64,000 bases of DNA from an uncultured Methylophaga sp. (GCA_913055695.1 CAJXKF010000004.1:1-64000), one strand, 5' to 3'; positions 16,833 to 29,827 are shown, numbered from the stretch's first letter. The notes: generated by a model not told the origin, from the letters alone. Numbers and translations: made by a program.

Positions 16833-17660
16833 TTAGTCGCTGGCTTGATGCCGGATTAGCTCAATCACGCTGCGTGTATCGGGCTTCACCCCACGCCAGA
16901 TCCGGAATGCTTCGGCTGCCTGTTCAATCAGCATGCCCAGACCGTCGACGGCCTGAGCGGCGCCATGTTGTCTGGCCCAGCTGATAAAAGCGGTATCGCT
17001 ATCGCTGTACATCATGTCGTAACAGGCGGCATTGTCCGACAGCAGATCATCGGGTAATGGCGGGACTTCCCCCTGCAGGCTGGCGGCAGTAGCATTAATC
17101 ACCACATCAAACTGGGGCTTGATATCTTCGAAACCGCCGCCGCGGATATGACCGAGATCACTGAACAGATCCGCCAGCGCGTGGGCTTTGCTGGCGGTGC
17201 GATTGGCCACGAACAGTTCGACCGGGTCATAACTCAACAGGGGCTCAATCACACCTCGAGCCGCACCGCCGGCACCCAGCAGCAAAATCCGCTTGCCACG
17301 GAGTTCAATACCATTATTGACGGTGAGATCCCTGCACAGTCCGACACCGTCAGTGTTATCGCCAAACATCGACCCATCATCATTGAATACCAGGGTGTTA
17401 ATCGCGCCAGCCCTTTTGGCCCGGGTTGACTGGTTCTGAACCAGTTGCCAGGCCTGTTCTTTGAATGGCACGGTGATATTGATGCCTTTGAGTTTAAGAA
17501 TATCGCGCAGTTGTGACAGACTGCTTTCCAGTTCCTCAACGGGGACTTCAATGGCGCTGTATTCCAGATCCTGTTCAGTCTGTCTGGCAAACTCTTTGTG
17601 GATCAGCGGTGATTTACTATGGCTGATGGGGTGGCCGATGACGGCATATTTATCTGTCAT
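16833..17660 (-). CDS. aroE: Shikimate dehydrogenase AroE
   Basis: A 275-residue NADP-dependent enzyme reducing 3-dehydroshikimate to shikimate in aromatic amino acid synthesis. The substrate site HSKSPLIH near residue 14 and NITVPFK near 60 (catalytic Lys) are visible, as are the NADP-binding LLLGAGGAARGV near 126 and VANRTASKA near 150. The C-terminal MLIEQAAEAFRIWRG is also typical. It follows hemB by six bases and is probably cotranscribed with it. Confidence 0.93.
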   Translation of the reverse strand: MTDKYAVIGHPISHSKSPLIHKEFARQTEQDLEYSAIEVPVEELESSLSQLRDILKLKGINITVPFKEQAWQLVQNQSTRAKRAGAINTLVFNDDGSMFGDNTDGVGLCRDLTVNNGIELRGKRILLLGAGGAARGVIEPLLSYDPVELFVANRTASKAHALADLFSDLGHIRGGGFEDIKPQFDVVINATAASLQGEVPPLPDDLLSDNAACYDMMYSDSDTAFISWARQHGAAQAVDGLGMLIEQAAEAFRIWRGVKPDTRSVIELIRHQASD

Positions 17661-17666
17661 AAAAGT

Positions 17667-18832
<1,166 letters not shown>

Positions 18833-18851
18833 CATCTGGTGGAGGTCTCCC

Positions 18852-19982
18852 TTGCGAACGAGTGCATTACTTGCTCTTGAAGACGGCACGGTCTATCACG
18901 GCGAATCGATTGGAGCCATTGGCCAGTCAGTCGGTGAAGTTGTGTTTAATACAGCAATGACTGGCTATCAGGAAATCCTGACTGATACTTCATATGCTCG
19001 TCAAATAGTCACTCTGACCTATCCGCACATCGGTAATGTCGGTGTGAATGTGGAAGATGAAGAGTGCGATAAGGTTTATGCGAGTGGCTTGATCATCCGC
19101 GATTTGTCCCCTGTGGTCAGCAGCTGGCGTAGTGAAGAATCCCTGGATGCTTTCCTGACCCGTCACAATGTGGTCGGACTTGCCGGTATTGATACCCGTG
19201 CGCTGACCCGTCGCCTGCGGGAAAAAGGGGCGATGAATGGCTGCATCGTCGCCGGAGATAACATCGATGTCAAAGCGGCTATTGAGGCGGCCAAGTCCTT
19301 TGAAGGTCTGAAAGGCATGGATCTGGCTAAAGTAGTCAGCACTAAAGAGAATTACAGCTGGAATGAAGGCGTCTGGCATCTGGACGGCCAGAGCAGAGCG
19401 GCTGAGCCCCGCTTCAATGTGGTGGCATACGATTACGGTATCAAGAAGAACATCCTGCGTATGCTGGTCGAGCGTGGCTGTAATGTTACCGTGGTACCAG
19501 CCCAGACCCCCGCTGAAGACGTGCTGGCAATGAAACCGGACGGTGTTTTCCTGTCTAACGGCCCCGGTGACCCGGAGCCCTGTGATTATGCGATTAAAGC
19601 GATTCAGACTTTACTGGAGAAAGATCTGCCGATCTTCGGTATCTGTCTGGGGCACCAGTTACTGGCGCTGGCCTGTGGTGCCAAGACCGTCAAAATGAAA
19701 TTCGGCCATCATGGTGCCAACCACCCGGTGCAGGAACTGCTGGAGGGACTGGTAATGATCACCAGCCAGAATCACAGTTTCGCGGTTGATGAAGCGACGC
19801 TCCCTGATACCATCACTGCGACCCATCGCTCCTTGTTTGACGGCACTCTGCAGGGCATTCATCACAGCAGTAAGCCGGCATTCAGCTTCCAGGGTCACCC
19901 GGAAGCCAGCCCCGGACCGCAGGATGCGTCTCCACTTTTCGATCACTTTATCGATTTACTCGAACAAGCGACAGGTAAATAA
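18852..19982 (+). CDS. carA: Carbamoyl-phosphate synthase small subunit
   Basis: A 376-residue glutamine amidotransferase subunit that supplies ammonia to CarB for carbamoyl phosphate, used in arginine and pyrimidine synthesis. [12 protein letters not shown] opens the protein, and the class I amidotransferase triad lies in GICLGHQ (nucleophile Cys) and GHPEASPGP (His and Glu). The start is TTG: GGAGG lies at 18841-18845 and no in-frame ATG exists near the family N-terminus. It is followed six bases later by carB. Confidence 0.95.
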   Translation: MRTSALLALEDGTVYHGESIGAIGQSVGEVVFNTAMTGYQEILTDTSYARQIVTLTYPHIGNVGVNVEDEECDKVYASGLIIRDLSPVVSSWRSEESLDAFLTRHNVVGLAGIDTRALTRRLREKGAMNGCIVAGDNIDVKAAIEAAKSFEGLKGMDLAKVVSTKENYSWNEGVWHLDGQSRAAEPRFNVVAYDYGIKKNILRMLVERGCNVTVVPAQTPAEDVLAMKPDGVFLSNGPGDPEPCDYAIKAIQTLLEKDLPIFGICLGHQLLALACGAKTVKMKFGHHGANHPVQELLEGLVMITSQNHSFAVDEATLPDTITATHRSLFDGTLQGIHHSSKPAFSFQGHPEASPGPQDASPLFDHFIDLLEQATGK

Positions 19983-19988
19983 CTCACG

Positions 19989-22900
19989 ATGGCGAAACGT
20001 ACTGATATTCAAAGTATTCTGATTCTGGGCGCAGGTCCGATTGTTATCGGCCAGGCCTGTGAATTCGACTATTCCGGTGCTCAGGCATGTAAAGCCCTCA
20101 AAGAGGAAGGCTACCGGGTCATCCTGGTGAACTCGAACCCGGCCACCATCATGACCGACCCCAATATGGCCGATGCGACCTATATCGAGCCCATCAACTG
20201 GCAGGCGGTCAAAAAAGTCATCGAAGCCGAACGTCCTGACGCGATTCTGCCGACCATGGGCGGTCAGACAGCACTGAACTGCGCGCTGGATCTGGAGAAA
20301 AACGGCGTGCTGGCGGAATTCGGCGTGGAAATGATCGGCGCCGACAGCGAAGCCATCAATAAAGCAGAAGACCGTGACCTGTTCCGCGAAGCGATGCGTA
20401 AAATCGGTCTTGATATGCCGCAGTCCGACATTGCTCACAGTCTGGATGAAGCATTGGCCGTACAGGAAAAATTCGGCTTTCCGGTCATCATTCGTCCGTC
20501 TTTCACAATGGGCGGCAGTGGCGGTGGTATCGCCTACAATAAGCAGGATTTCGTTGAAATCTGCCAGCGTGGTCTGTACCTGAGCCCGACCCATGAACTG
20601 TTGATCGAAGAATCGATCATCGGCTGGAAAGAATATGAAATGGAAGTGGTGCGTGACCGCAAGGACAATGCCATCATTATCTGTTCGATTGAAAACCTGG
20701 ACCCGATGGGCGTGCACACCGGTGACTCCATCACGGTGGCACCGGCTCAGACCCTGACCGATAAGGAATATCAGATCATGCGTAACGCCTCGCTGGCGGT
20801 ACTGCGTGAGATTGGTGTCGACACCGGCGGTTCCAATGTGCAGTTTGCTGTGAACCCGGAAACCGGTCGTCTCATCATTATCGAAATGAACCCGCGGGTA
20901 TCGCGTTCCTCTGCTTTGGCTTCCAAAGCCACCGGCTTCCCGATTGCCAAGGTCGCTGCCAAGCTGGCAGTCGGTTACACCCTGGATGAACTGCAGAACG
21001 AAATCACCGGCAATGCGACACCGGCTTCGTTCGAGCCGTCTATCGACTATGTGGTCACCAAGGTACCGCGCTTTACTTTCGAAAAATTCCCGCAGGCGGA
21101 CAATCGTCTCAGCACGCAGATGAAATCGGTCGGTGAAGTTATGGCCATTGGCCGCAGCTTCCAGGAATCATTACAGAAAGCCCTGCGTGGTCTGGAAATT
21201 GACCGTGACGGCCTCAATGAAATTCTGGATCTGACAGAAGAAGGCGTCGAGGAAACTCTGCGCCGTGAACTGAGCCTGCCTGGCTCGGATCGTCTCTGGT
21301 ATGTGGCTGATGCCTTCCGTTACGGTTTCAGCTTTGAGGAAGTCCAACGCCTGACCCATATCGACCCCTGGTTCCTGGTACAGATTCAGGAAATCGTCGA
21401 GATTGAAAACAGTCTGAAAGAGCGTTCGCTGAACGATCTGGATCAGAACGACATGTTCCGCCTCAAACGCAAAGGCTTTGCCGACTCACGTCTGGCCAAA
21501 CTGCTGCAGAAAACCGAGAAGCAGGTGCGTGAATACCGTCAGGAAATGCAGGTACGTCCGGTTTATAAACGCGTCGATACCTGTGCTGCCGAATTTGCCA
21601 CAACCACGGCCTACATGTACTCAAGCTACGATATCGAATGTGAAGCCAGCCCCAGCGATCGTGACAAGATCATGATTCTGGGCGGCGGTCCCAACCGTAT
21701 CGGTCAGGGTATCGAGTTCGATTACTGTTGCGTGCACGCGGCACTGGCGCTGCGTGAAGATGGTTTTGAAACCATCATGGTTAACTGTAACCCGGAAACC
21801 GTTTCCACTGACTACGACACCTCAGATCGTCTCTACTTCGAATCATTGACGCTGGAAGACGTGCTGGAAATCGTTGACCTGGAAAAACCCAAAGGCGTGA
21901 TTGTGCAGTTCGGCGGTCAGACACCGCTGAAACTGGCGCGTGCACTGGAAGCGGCCGGTGTGCCGATTATCGGTACCTCGCCGGATGCCATAGACCACGC
22001 TGAAGATCGCGAACGCTTCCAGCAGATGGTGGAAAAACTGGGTCTGTTACAACCGCCTAACCGTCTGGCGCACTCGATCGACAACGCGGTCAACCTGGCT
22101 GCCGAAATCGGTTACCCGCTGGTGGTACGACCGTCTTATGTTCTGGGCGGACGGGCAATGGAAATTGTCTACAACGAGGAAGAACTGCAGCGCTATATGC
22201 TGAATGCGGTGAAAGTCTCCAACGATTCACCGGTACTGCTGGATCGTTTCCTCGATGATGCCATTGAGGTCGACGTCGATGCCATCTGCGATGGTAAAGA
22301 AGTCCTGATCGGCGGCATCATGGAACATATCGAACAGGCCGGTGTTCACTCCGGTGACTCTGCCTGCGCGATTCCGCCATACAGCCTGAGTAATGCGGTT
22401 CAGGATCAGATGCGCGAACAGGTGCGTCAGATGGCGCTGGAACTGGGCGTTAAAGGCCTGATGAATACGCAGTTTGCAATCAAGGGTGATGAAATCTATA
22501 TCCTGGAAGTGAACCCGCGTGCGTCACGTACCGTGCCTTATGTGTCCAAATCCATCGGTGTGCCGCTGGCGAAAGTCGCCGCCCGAGCCATGGCTGGACG
22601 CTCTCTGGAGAACCAGGGCGTGACCCGTGAAGTGATTCCGAGCTATTACTCGGTCAAAGAAGCCGTATTCCCGTTCATCAAGTTCCAGAATGTGGACCCG
22701 ATTCTGGGACCGGAAATGAAATCGACCGGTGAAGTGATGGGCGTCGGCCGCAGCTTCGGTGAAGCCTTTGCCAAATCACAGCTGGCAGCTTCAGTGATTC
22801 TGCCGACCGGTGGTACTGCCTTTATTAGTGTGCGTGAGGCTGATAAGGTGGCTGTAGTGCAGATTGCCAAAGACCTGGCAGCACTGGGCTTCTCTTTGCT

Positions 22901-23207
22901 TGCTACACGCGGCACCCAGAAAGTACTGGCTGAAGCGGGTGTTGAATGCGAGCCGGTCAACAAAGTGGCTGAAGGTCAGCCGCATATCGTTGACATGATC
23001 AAAAACGACGAAATCAATCTGATCGTCAATACGACCGAAGGACGTCAATCCGTTGCCGATTCGCGGGAGATTCGTCGTGCCGCTTTACAGCATCAGGTGA
23101 ATTACACCACGACACTGGCTGCAGCGCGTGCAACAGTGCAAGCCCTTAATAGTGAAGACATTGTTTCTGTGAACAGACTGCAATCTTTGCATGGAGAATT
23201 AAATTAA
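19989..23207 (+). CDS. carB: Carbamoyl-phosphate synthase large subunit
   Basis: A 1072-residue enzyme with two tandem ATP-grasp halves (carboxyphosphate and carbamate phosphorylation) and a C-terminal allosteric MGS-like domain. Repeated landmarks are [19 protein letters not shown] near residue 12 and [17 protein letters not shown] near 562, with [17 protein letters not shown] and [17 protein letters not shown] in the paired grasp domains. The C-terminal FISVREADK to [15 protein letters not shown] segment is the regulatory domain that binds UMP, IMP or ornithine in relatives. Its stop shares a base with the greA start (TAATG). Confidence 0.97.
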   Translation: MAKRTDIQSILILGAGPIVIGQACEFDYSGAQACKALKEEGYRVILVNSNPATIMTDPNMADATYIEPINWQAVKKVIEAERPDAILPTMGGQTALNCALDLEKNGVLAEFGVEMIGADSEAINKAEDRDLFREAMRKIGLDMPQSDIAHSLDEALAVQEKFGFPVIIRPSFTMGGSGGGIAYNKQDFVEICQRGLYLSPTHELLIEESIIGWKEYEMEVVRDRKDNAIIICSIENLDPMGVHTGDSITVAPAQTLTDKEYQIMRNASLAVLREIGVDTGGSNVQFAVNPETGRLIIIEMNPRVSRSSALASKATGFPIAKVAAKLAVGYTLDELQNEITGNATPASFEPSIDYVVTKVPRFTFEKFPQADNRLSTQMKSVGEVMAIGRSFQESLQKALRGLEIDRDGLNEILDLTEEGVEETLRRELSLPGSDRLWYVADAFRYGFSFEEVQRLTHIDPWFLVQIQEIVEIENSLKERSLNDLDQNDMFRLKRKGFADSRLAKLLQKTEKQVREYRQEMQVRPVYKRVDTCAAEFATTTAYMYSSYDIECEASPSDRDKIMILGGGPNRIGQGIEFDYCCVHAALALREDGFETIMVNCNPETVSTDYDTSDRLYFESLTLEDVLEIVDLEKPKGVIVQFGGQTPLKLARALEAAGVPIIGTSPDAIDHAEDRERFQQMVEKLGLLQPPNRLAHSIDNAVNLAAEIGYPLVVRPSYVLGGRAMEIVYNEEELQRYMLNAVKVSNDSPVLLDRFLDDAIEVDVDAICDGKEVLIGGIMEHIEQAGVHSGDSACAIPPYSLSNAVQDQMREQVRQMALELGVKGLMNTQFAIKGDEIYILEVNPRASRTVPYVSKSIGVPLAKVAARAMAGRSLENQGVTREVIPSYYSVKEAVFPFIKFQNVDPILGPEMKSTGEVMGVGRSFGEAFAKSQLAASVILPTGGTAFISVREADKVAVVQIAKDLAALGFSLLATRGTQKVLAEAGVECEPVNKVAEGQPHIVDMIKNDEINLIVNTTEGRQSVADSREIRRAALQHQVNYTTTLAAARATVQALNSEDIVSVNRLQSLHGELN

Positions 23208-23683
23208 TGGCTGTACCTATTACCTCGCGCGGTGCCGAAGCACTGAAAGACGAACTGAAACAACTGAAAACCGTGGCCCGGCCTCAGGTCGTGGCTGCGA
23301 TCGCGGAAGCGCGTGATCACGGCGACTTAAAAGAGAACGCCGAATATCATGCCGCCCGCGAGCAGCAGAGCTTTATTGAAGGCCGAATTCAGGAACTGGA
23401 AGGCACACTGTCACAATCACAGATCATTGATCCGGCTTCTCTGCCCAAAGATGGCCGCGTGGTTTTCGGTGTCACCGTGACCTTGCTCAATATTGATAAC
23501 GATGCCGAGGTGAAATATCAGATAGTGGGTGACTACGAGTCCGACATTAAGCTGAATCGTATTTCGGTCTCATCACCGATTGCCCGTGCTTTGATTGGTA
23601 AGGAAATTGATGATGTGGTCACAGTGCAGGCACCAGGCGGTAATATCGAGTATGAAATTGTCGATATCAGCTACGAGAGCTAA
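23207..23683 (+). CDS. greA: Transcription elongation factor GreA
   Basis: A 158-residue factor that rescues backtracked RNA polymerase by stimulating transcript cleavage. The N-terminal coiled coil carries the acidic tip segment [20 protein letters not shown] near residue 33, and the C-terminal FKBP-like domain ends with [14 protein letters not shown]. It overlaps carB by one base, as in many gammaproteobacteria. Confidence 0.96.
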   Translation: MAVPITSRGAEALKDELKQLKTVARPQVVAAIAEARDHGDLKENAEYHAAREQQSFIEGRIQELEGTLSQSQIIDPASLPKDGRVVFGVTVTLLNIDNDAEVKYQIVGDYESDIKLNRISVSSPIARALIGKEIDDVVTVQAPGGNIEYEIVDISYES

Positions 23684-23690
23684 AGCCTAG

Positions 23691-24152
23691 ATGTTTTCAG
23701 CATACAGTGGCGAACGCTTACTGCTCACTCTCTGGGTAGGCAGTCTCTGGGCTATCGGTTATCTGGCTGTACCCATGGCCTTTGCCAACCTGGAATTACA
23801 TATTGCCGGCAACTATGCCGGCAAACTGTTTTATGCAGTGAATATTATCGGTGTAGTGTCAGCGACTATTCTGCTTATCAGCCGTTTGTTTATTTTCGGT
23901 GTCCGGGCATTTCCCCGCTACTGGCGCAGCTGGCTGATTCTGCTGATGCTGCTGGTCAGCCTCGCGTTTGTCGGTTTTATTCAACCGGAAATGCAGGCAC
24001 TGAAACAGCTGGGTCTGGAGCAGGGTAATCACATCGACAGATTCAATGAACTGCATAAACTGAGTGAAAATCTCTATTTGCTGTTGAGCCTGTTTGGGTT
24101 AATGTTGGTACTAACCACCGACAAACGTGCTGAAGCAGTCAACGAAGCCTGA
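23691..24152 (+). CDS. DUF4149 membrane protein
   Basis: A 153-residue protein with about four membrane segments (near residues 10-28, 45-65, 78-98 and 128-146). The N-terminal GERLLLTLWVGSLWAIGYLAVP segment is typical of DUF4149, often found between greA and rlmE. The family's function is unknown. It starts eight bases after greA and ends three bases before rlmE, so it belongs to the same transcript. Confidence 0.8.
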   Translation: MFSAYSGERLLLTLWVGSLWAIGYLAVPMAFANLELHIAGNYAGKLFYAVNIIGVVSATILLISRLFIFGVRAFPRYWRSWLILLMLLVSLAFVGFIQPEMQALKQLGLEQGNHIDRFNELHKLSENLYLLLSLFGLMLVLTTDKRAEAVNEA

Positions 24153-24155
24153 GTT

Positions 24156-24773
24156 ATGGCCAGAAGTAAATCCAGTCAAGGCTGGCTCAAAGAACACTTT
24201 GATGACCAGTATGTCAAAAAAGCCCAGCAGGCGGGCCATCGTTCGCGCGCCACTTTCAAGCTGGAAGAAATCGACAATAAAGACAAACTGATTAAACCCG
24301 GTATGAGCGTCGTCGATCTGGGCGCGGCTCCCGGTGGCTGGTCAGATTATGCACTGACTAAAGTCGGCGACAAAGGCACCGTAGTCGCGCTGGACATTCT
24401 GGAGATGACACCGCTGACCGGTGTCCACTTCATTCAAGGCGACTTTCGCGAAGACGAAGTACTGGATGAACTCAACAAGGTACTCGACGGTCGACAGATA
24501 GACCTTGTTTTATCGGATATGGCCCCCAATATGACAGGGGTAGGATCAATTGATCAGCCGGCGAGCATGCATCTGGTGGAACTGGCACTGGATTTTGCCG
24601 TCACCAACCTGAGTAAACAGGGTAGTTTTCTGGTCAAAGTGTTCCAGGGCGAAGGCTTTGATGAATTTCTCAAGGCCATGCGGGACAGCTTTAATAAAGT
24701 CGTCACCCGCAAACCTGATGCGTCCCGAGCCAGGAGTCGTGAAGTCTACCTGCTCGGCCGCGGCCTTAAATAG
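24156..24773 (+). CDS. rlmE: 23S rRNA 2'-O-methyltransferase RlmE
   Basis: A 205-residue SAM-dependent methyltransferase (also called RrmJ or FtsJ) that modifies U2552 of 23S rRNA. The N-terminal [12 protein letters not shown] carries the first catalytic Lys, the SAM motif is [15 protein letters not shown] near 49-63, [17 protein letters not shown] holds the Asp, and [14 protein letters not shown] holds the second Lys. The rlmE-ftsH order is the usual one. Confidence 0.95.
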   Translation: MARSKSSQGWLKEHFDDQYVKKAQQAGHRSRATFKLEEIDNKDKLIKPGMSVVDLGAAPGGWSDYALTKVGDKGTVVALDILEMTPLTGVHFIQGDFREDEVLDELNKVLDGRQIDLVLSDMAPNMTGVGSIDQPASMHLVELALDFAVTNLSKQGSFLVKVFQGEGFDEFLKAMRDSFNKVVTRKPDASRARSREVYLLGRGLK

Positions 24774-24802
24774 CGTTTAATGGTAACCAGAGGTACCAAA
24801 CA

Positions 24803-26713
24803 TTGAATGACATGATGAAAAATATTGTTTTGTGGGTTGTCATCGCCATTGTGCTGATGTCCGTGTTCAACAACTTCGGCCCGCAAAACAGTTCGTCCAA
24901 TGAAATGGACTACTCGACCTTTATCAGCAACGTCAAAAACGGTGGCGTATCCAGCGTGGAAATTCAGGGGCGGGAAATCCAGGGTAAGCTTACCGATGGC
25001 AGCAAGTTCACCACTTACAGTCCGGATTATGATCCTGGTCTGATTGGTGATCTGCTGGATAACGGTGTCACGATTCAGGCGGAACCGGTTGAGAAAACCA
25101 GTCTGCTGATGCAGATTTTCATTTCCTGGTTCCCGATGCTGCTGTTGATTGCGGTGTGGATTTTCTTCATGCGTCAGATGCAGGGCGGTGGCGGCAAAAA
25201 CCCGATGTCATTCGGTAAAAGCAAAGCCCGCATGCTCAGCGATGATCAGGTTAAAGTCACTTTCAAAGACGTCGCCGGTGTCGAGGAAGCCAAGGAAGAA
25301 GTGGCTGAGCTGGTCGACTTTCTGCGTGATCCGAGCAAATTCCAGAAACTGGGTGGTCGCATTCCGCGCGGTATTCTGATGGTGGGCTCACCCGGTACCG
25401 GTAAAACCCTGCTGGCCAAAGCGATTGCCGGTGAAGCGAAAGTACCGTTTTTCACCATTTCCGGTTCCGACTTCGTTGAAATGTTTGTCGGTGTCGGTGC
25501 CTCCCGTGTTCGTGACATGTTCGAACAGGCTAAAAAACATGCACCCTGCATTATCTTTATCGATGAGATTGATGCGGTCGGTCGTCACCGTGGTGCCGGT
25601 CTCGGCGGCGGTAACGACGAACGCGAACAGACGCTGAACCAGCTGCTGGTGGAAATGGATGGTTTCGAAGGTAATGAAGGCGTGATTGTTATTGCCGCGA
25701 CTAACCGTCCGGACGTACTGGATCCGGCCTTACTGCGTCCAGGTCGTTTTGACCGCCAGGTCGTAGTGCCACTGCCTGATATCCGTGGTCGTGAGCAAAT
25801 CATCAATGTTCATCTGCGCAAAGTACCGGCGGCAGAAGATGTGGAAGCCCGGGTCATCGCCCGTGGTACGCCAGGCTTCTCCGGTGCTGATCTGGCCAAT
25901 CTGGTCAATGAGGCAGCGCTGTTTGCCGCTCGTGCCAACAAACGTCTGGTCGGTATGGAAGAACTGGAACTGGCTAAAGATAAAATCATGATGGGCGCCG
26001 AGCGCCGTTCCATGGTGATGAGTGACAAGGAAAAAGAACTGACCGCTTATCATGAGGCCGGTCACGCTATCGTCGGTCGTCTGGTGCCGGGCCATGATCC
26101 GGTTTACAAAGTCAGTATTATTCCGCGTGGCCGCGCTCTTGGTGTGACCATGTTCCTGCCCACCGAAGACAAGTACAGCTTCACTAAACAGCAGCTGGAA
26201 AGTCAGATTTCCAGCCTTTACGGTGGTCGTCTGGCTGAAGAGATGATCTTCGGTGCAGAAGCAGTGACCACCGGGGCGTCAAATGATATTCAGCGGGCAA
26301 CCGAACTGGCGCACAACATGGTCACCAAGTGGGGCCTGTCGGACAATATGGGACCGATGTCCTACGGTGAAGATGAAGGGGAAGTGTTCCTCGGCCGCAG
26401 TGTGACCCAGCACAAAGCGATGTCGGATTTGACTGCCAAGCAGATCGATGAGGACGTCCGTGCGGTGATTAACCGTAATTACCAACGTGCCAAAACACTG
26501 CTGGATGAAAACATGGACAAGCTGCACAAGATGGCGCAGCTGTTGATTAAATACGAAACCATCGACAGTGATCAGATCGATGCGATTATGGAAGGTCGCG
26601 AACCGGGCGAACCCAAAGACTGGAATGATCGTTCCAGCACACCGCCGTCTGCTACAGCTGAGTCTGATGATGAGCAGGCCCCTTCCGGCAAACCGGCTGA
26701 TCAACTGCACTAA
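24803..26713 (+). CDS. ftsH: ATP-dependent zinc metalloprotease FtsH
   Basis: A 636-residue membrane-bound AAA protease that degrades misfolded membrane proteins and, in E. coli, LpxC and sigma-32. It has an N-terminal membrane segment (about 6-22), a periplasmic domain, a second segment (about 100-120), an AAA module with Walker A GSPGTGKT near 196, Walker [12 protein letters not shown] near 250, the second region of homology, and the zinc motif HEAGH near 418. The start is probably TTG: AGAGG lies nine bases before it; the in-frame ATGs at 24812 and 24815 are alternatives. Confidence 0.95.
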   Translation: MNDMMKNIVLWVVIAIVLMSVFNNFGPQNSSSNEMDYSTFISNVKNGGVSSVEIQGREIQGKLTDGSKFTTYSPDYDPGLIGDLLDNGVTIQAEPVEKTSLLMQIFISWFPMLLLIAVWIFFMRQMQGGGGKNPMSFGKSKARMLSDDQVKVTFKDVAGVEEAKEEVAELVDFLRDPSKFQKLGGRIPRGILMVGSPGTGKTLLAKAIAGEAKVPFFTISGSDFVEMFVGVGASRVRDMFEQAKKHAPCIIFIDEIDAVGRHRGAGLGGGNDEREQTLNQLLVEMDGFEGNEGVIVIAATNRPDVLDPALLRPGRFDRQVVVPLPDIRGREQIINVHLRKVPAAEDVEARVIARGTPGFSGADLANLVNEAALFAARANKRLVGMEELELAKDKIMMGAERRSMVMSDKEKELTAYHEAGHAIVGRLVPGHDPVYKVSIIPRGRALGVTMFLPTEDKYSFTKQQLESQISSLYGGRLAEEMIFGAEAVTTGASNDIQRATELAHNMVTKWGLSDNMGPMSYGEDEGEVFLGRSVTQHKAMSDLTAKQIDEDVRAVINRNYQRAKTLLDENMDKLHKMAQLLIKYETIDSDQIDAIMEGREPGEPKDWNDRSSTPPSATAESDDEQAPSGKPADQLH

Positions 26714-26727
26714 AAGGATCGGCGTTT

Positions 26728-27567
26728 ATGCTGTTTGATTGCGCGGGCAAGTCGCTGGACTTGTCCGCTCCCCGCATTATGGGCATTGTCAATGTCACCC
26801 CCGACTCCTTCTCGGACGGGGGTAAATTTTTTTCACGTGATGCCGCGCTGCGACAAGCGCTGAAACTGGTCGAAGACGGCGCCGATATTCTGGATATCGG
26901 TGGTGAGTCGACCCGGCCCGGTTCGACCCCGGTCGAAGTGCAGGAAGAAATCGACCGGGTGGCACCGGTGATTGAAGCCATCAGCTCAGAAATTGATGTG
27001 CCGGTTTCCATCGATACCATGAAGGCAGAAGTCATGCGTGCTGCCGTTGCTGTCGGTGCCGGTCTGATTAATGATGTCAATGCACTGCGTGGAGAAGGCG
27101 CTTTGCAGGCCGCTGCCGAACTCAATGTGCCGGTTTGTCTGATGCATATGCAGGGCATGCCGCAGACCATGCAGAAAGAACCGGACTATCAGGACGTAGT
27201 CAGCGAAGTCGAAGCTTTTCTGCTGGAACGGGTGGCGGTCTGTGAACAGGCGGGCATTCCGGCAGAGCGGATCATGCTGGACCCCGGGTTTGGCTTTGGC
27301 AAGCGGGCACGGCATAATCTGCGTTTAATGAAACATCTGTCGCGACTGACGGCTCTGCCTTATCCGGTACTGGTCGGTGTATCGCGCAAATCGATTATCG
27401 GCGATATGCTGAAAGTGGATGTAAACGAGCGTCTCGCCGGTAGTCTGGCGCTGGCTTCCATTGCCATCTGGCAGGGCGCTAAACTAATAAGAACACATGA
27501 TGTGCGTGAAACCGCACAGGCAGTGAAACTGACGCAACATGTGCAGCAGGTAGAAGATTTTGACTAA
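26728..27567 (+). CDS. folP: Dihydropteroate synthase
   Basis: A 279-residue TIM-barrel enzyme joining p-aminobenzoate to the pterin in folate synthesis, the target of sulfonamides. [16 protein letters not shown] near residue 17, [11 protein letters not shown] near 56, DVNALRG near 118 and [10 protein letters not shown] near 186 are the conserved loops. It starts 14 bases after ftsH and overlaps glmM by eight bases, the usual gammaproteobacterial order. Confidence 0.95.
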   Translation: MLFDCAGKSLDLSAPRIMGIVNVTPDSFSDGGKFFSRDAALRQALKLVEDGADILDIGGESTRPGSTPVEVQEEIDRVAPVIEAISSEIDVPVSIDTMKAEVMRAAVAVGAGLINDVNALRGEGALQAAAELNVPVCLMHMQGMPQTMQKEPDYQDVVSEVEAFLLERVAVCEQAGIPAERIMLDPGFGFGKRARHNLRLMKHLSRLTALPYPVLVGVSRKSIIGDMLKVDVNERLAGSLALASIAIWQGAKLIRTHDVRETAQAVKLTQHVQQVEDFD

Positions 27568-28906
27568 ACAAAGACGTTATTTCGGCACCGACGGTATTCG
27601 CGGTCGGGTCGGTGATGGGGTGGTGACGCCCGATTTTGTGCTCAAGCTCGGCTGGGCTGTGGGCAGGGTGCTGGCAAACGGAAAAAACAGCCGTGTCATT
27701 ATCGGTAAAGACACGCGTATCTCCGGTTACATGTTTGAGTCCGCCTTGCAGGCCGGTTTGTCCGCTGCCGGGGTGGATATCTATCTGCTCGGACCGATGC
27801 CGACACCGGCAGTGGCTTATCTGACCCGCACATTCCATGCGCAGGCTGGTATTGTCATCAGCGCCTCGCACAATCCTTATCACGATAATGGCATCAAGTT
27901 CTTTTCGGCGCAGGGCACCAAGCTGCCGGATGATATCGAGCTCGAAATTGAAGCGATGCTGGAACAGCCGTTGCAAACCGTGGAGTCAATTCGTCTCGGT
28001 AAAGCCCACCGTATAGGCGATGCAGCAGGACGCTATATCGAATTCTGCAAGAGCACCATTCCCAGCGGTGTCGATCTGAGCAAGCTGAAAATCGTGGTCG
28101 ATTGTGCCAATGGTGCGACTTATCACGTGGCCCCGGATGTATTCCGTGAGCTCGGCGCCGAGGTGGTGGTGATGGGCGCAGAGCCCGATGGTCTCAATAT
28201 TAATCAGAATTGCGGTTCCACCGAGCCACGTCTGTTACAGCAGGCTGTGCTGAAAAACAAAGCCGATCTGGGCATTGCCCTTGATGGCGACGGTGATCGC
28301 ATCATCATGGTTGATCATCGCGGTGAAATCGTCGATGGCGATGAACTGCTGTTTATTATTGCCCGCGCCCGCCAGCGCAGTGGTGACAAGCAGACCCATA
28401 TAGTCGGCACTCAGATGAGCAACCTGGGGCTGGAACACGCGCTGGCGGAATATGATATGTCGCTGCACCGTGCCAAGGTCGGTGACCGCTATGTGATGGA
28501 AATGCTGCAGCAACTCGGTGGTCAGATCGGCGGTGAAGCGTCAGGCCATATTATCTGCCTCGATAAAACCTCGACCGGTGACGGTATTGTCGCTGCGCTG
28601 CAGGTGCTGACTGAAATTCAGCAGACTGGTAACAGCCTGCACGCCCTACGCTCGGTAGTCACCAAATACCCGCAGCAATTGATTAATGTGCGGGTGGAAA
28701 AGATGGTCGACATCGACGCCAATCCGGATATTGCTGAGGCGGTAGCTGTGGTTGAAAAGCAGCTGGGCAGCGATGGCCGGGTCTTATTGAGACCGTCCGG
28801 AACCGAGCCGGTGATCCGGGTTATGGTGGAAGGACGTGATGCGCCACTGACCAAGCAACTGGCGCAGCAACTGGCCGATGTGATCGAAAAGGTACTCAAA
28901 GCCTGA
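27560..28906 (+). CDS. glmM: Phosphoglucosamine mutase
   Basis: A 448-residue enzyme converting glucosamine-6-phosphate to glucosamine-1-phosphate for peptidoglycan and LPS precursors. The N-terminus [14 protein letters not shown] is diagnostic, the phosphoserine loop is [12 protein letters not shown] near 100, the metal loop is [10 protein letters not shown] near 238, and [12 protein letters not shown] lies at the end. It starts with TTG inside the folP end, with no ATG available near the family N-terminus. Confidence 0.95.
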   Translation: MTKQRRYFGTDGIRGRVGDGVVTPDFVLKLGWAVGRVLANGKNSRVIIGKDTRISGYMFESALQAGLSAAGVDIYLLGPMPTPAVAYLTRTFHAQAGIVISASHNPYHDNGIKFFSAQGTKLPDDIELEIEAMLEQPLQTVESIRLGKAHRIGDAAGRYIEFCKSTIPSGVDLSKLKIVVDCANGATYHVAPDVFRELGAEVVVMGAEPDGLNINQNCGSTEPRLLQQAVLKNKADLGIALDGDGDRIIMVDHRGEIVDGDELLFIIARARQRSGDKQTHIVGTQMSNLGLEHALAEYDMSLHRAKVGDRYVMEMLQQLGGQIGGEASGHIICLDKTSTGDGIVAALQVLTEIQQTGNSLHALRSVVTKYPQQLINVRVEKMVDIDANPDIAEAVAVVEKQLGSDGRVLLRPSGTEPVIRVMVEGRDAPLTKQLAQQLADVIEKVLKA

Positions 28907-28940
28907 GTCTTCAGGTTTTTGCTGCCAGTGAATTGTTATA

Positions 28941-28958
28941 CAATGAATGGATTCATTG
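28941..28958. repeat. Operator-like palindrome before tpiA
   Basis: CAATGAAT and ATTCATTG form a perfect inverted repeat separated by two bases. It overlaps a TACAAT that could be a -10 element (28939-28944) in the 131-base gap between glmM and tpiA. It resembles a protein-binding operator more than an RNA hairpin, since a two-base loop is too tight. No regulator is identified. Confidence 0.4.
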
Positions 28959-28964
28959 CACCGT

Positions 28965-28996
28965 CTGAACCGCCGCGAAGTGACAGCGGTTCTCAG
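28965..28996 (+). promoter_or_regulatory. Hairpin in the tpiA leader
   Basis: CTGAACCGC pairs with GCGGTTCTCAG across one bulged T. No T-run follows; the next bases are GCAAAAATAA. It lies about 40 bases before the tpiA start and could be a leader structure or the 3' boundary of glmM messages. Confidence 0.3.
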
Positions 28997-29037
28997 GCAA
29001 AAATAATTTCTGTAATTACTTTCGAGAGACCGTATTC

Positions 29038-29823
29038 GTGCGTAAGCCGCTAATTGCTGGTAATTGGAAAATGAACGGCTCTAGCGAGAGTAACAAGGCC
29101 TTACTCGCAGGAATTCTTGCTCAGGCCGAGAGCTTTGCCTTGGTCGATGTCGCCTTGTTTCCGCCGGCCGTGTATCTGCAGCAGGTGCAACAAACTCTGA
29201 GCGGTACCGGTCTTTACTGGGGCACCCAGAATCTGTCCCAGTTCAAACAGGGCGCCTACACCGGTGAAATTTCCGCCGCCATGCTGGCCGATTTCGGTTG
29301 TCAGTATGTGCTGATTGGTCACTCTGAACGACGCTGTCTCTATGCTGAACTGGATCTGGACCAGCAGGTACTGGATCGCATTGTGGCCGAGAAATATGAA
29401 ATGGCCGTGCGCGAGGGCATCACGCCGATTATCTGTATCGGTGAAAGTCCCGATGAGCACGCGGTAGGCCGCACTGAAGAAGTGGTGGCGCGTCTGCTTG
29501 ATACCGTGATCGCCTATTCCGGCGTTAAAGGGCTTGCGCATACCGTCCTGGCTTACGAGCCGGTCTGGGCGATCGGAACAGGGCGTTCCGCGACCCCGGA
29601 GTGGGCTCAGGATGTGCATCATTTCATGCGTCAGCGCGTCGCCAAGCATGATGCAAAAATTGCTCAGAACCTGAGAATACTTTACGGCGGCAGCATAAAC
29701 AGTGATAATGCTGCGCCATTGTTTTTACAACCTGATGTAGATGGTGGACTGGTCGGCGGCGGATCGCTGCATGCCGATGAGTTTGTCAAAATCTGTCAGG
29801 CCGCAGTTTTAAAATTAGGTTAA
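29038..29823 (+). CDS. tpiA: Triosephosphate isomerase
   Basis: A 261-residue glycolytic TIM-barrel enzyme interconverting dihydroxyacetone phosphate and glyceraldehyde-3-phosphate. Catalytic residues are visible: Lys in AGNWKMNG (Lys11), His in LIGHSERR and Glu in AYEPVWAIGTG. The phosphate-binding LYGGSINSDN and GGLVGGGSL loops are also present. It starts with GTG, placed by the family N-terminus. secG follows four bases later. Confidence 0.96.
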   Translation: MRKPLIAGNWKMNGSSESNKALLAGILAQAESFALVDVALFPPAVYLQQVQQTLSGTGLYWGTQNLSQFKQGAYTGEISAAMLADFGCQYVLIGHSERRCLYAELDLDQQVLDRIVAEKYEMAVREGITPIICIGESPDEHAVGRTEEVVARLLDTVIAYSGVKGLAHTVLAYEPVWAIGTGRSATPEWAQDVHHFMRQRVAKHDAKIAQNLRILYGGSINSDNAAPLFLQPDVDGGLVGGGSLHADEFVKICQAAVLKLG

Positions 29824-29827
29824 CTAC

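Noticed and set aside
19956-20717. 253-codon minus-strand frame opposite carB
   Set aside because: It is antisense to highly conserved carB sequence and is His/Phe-rich, as expected of a shadow frame.
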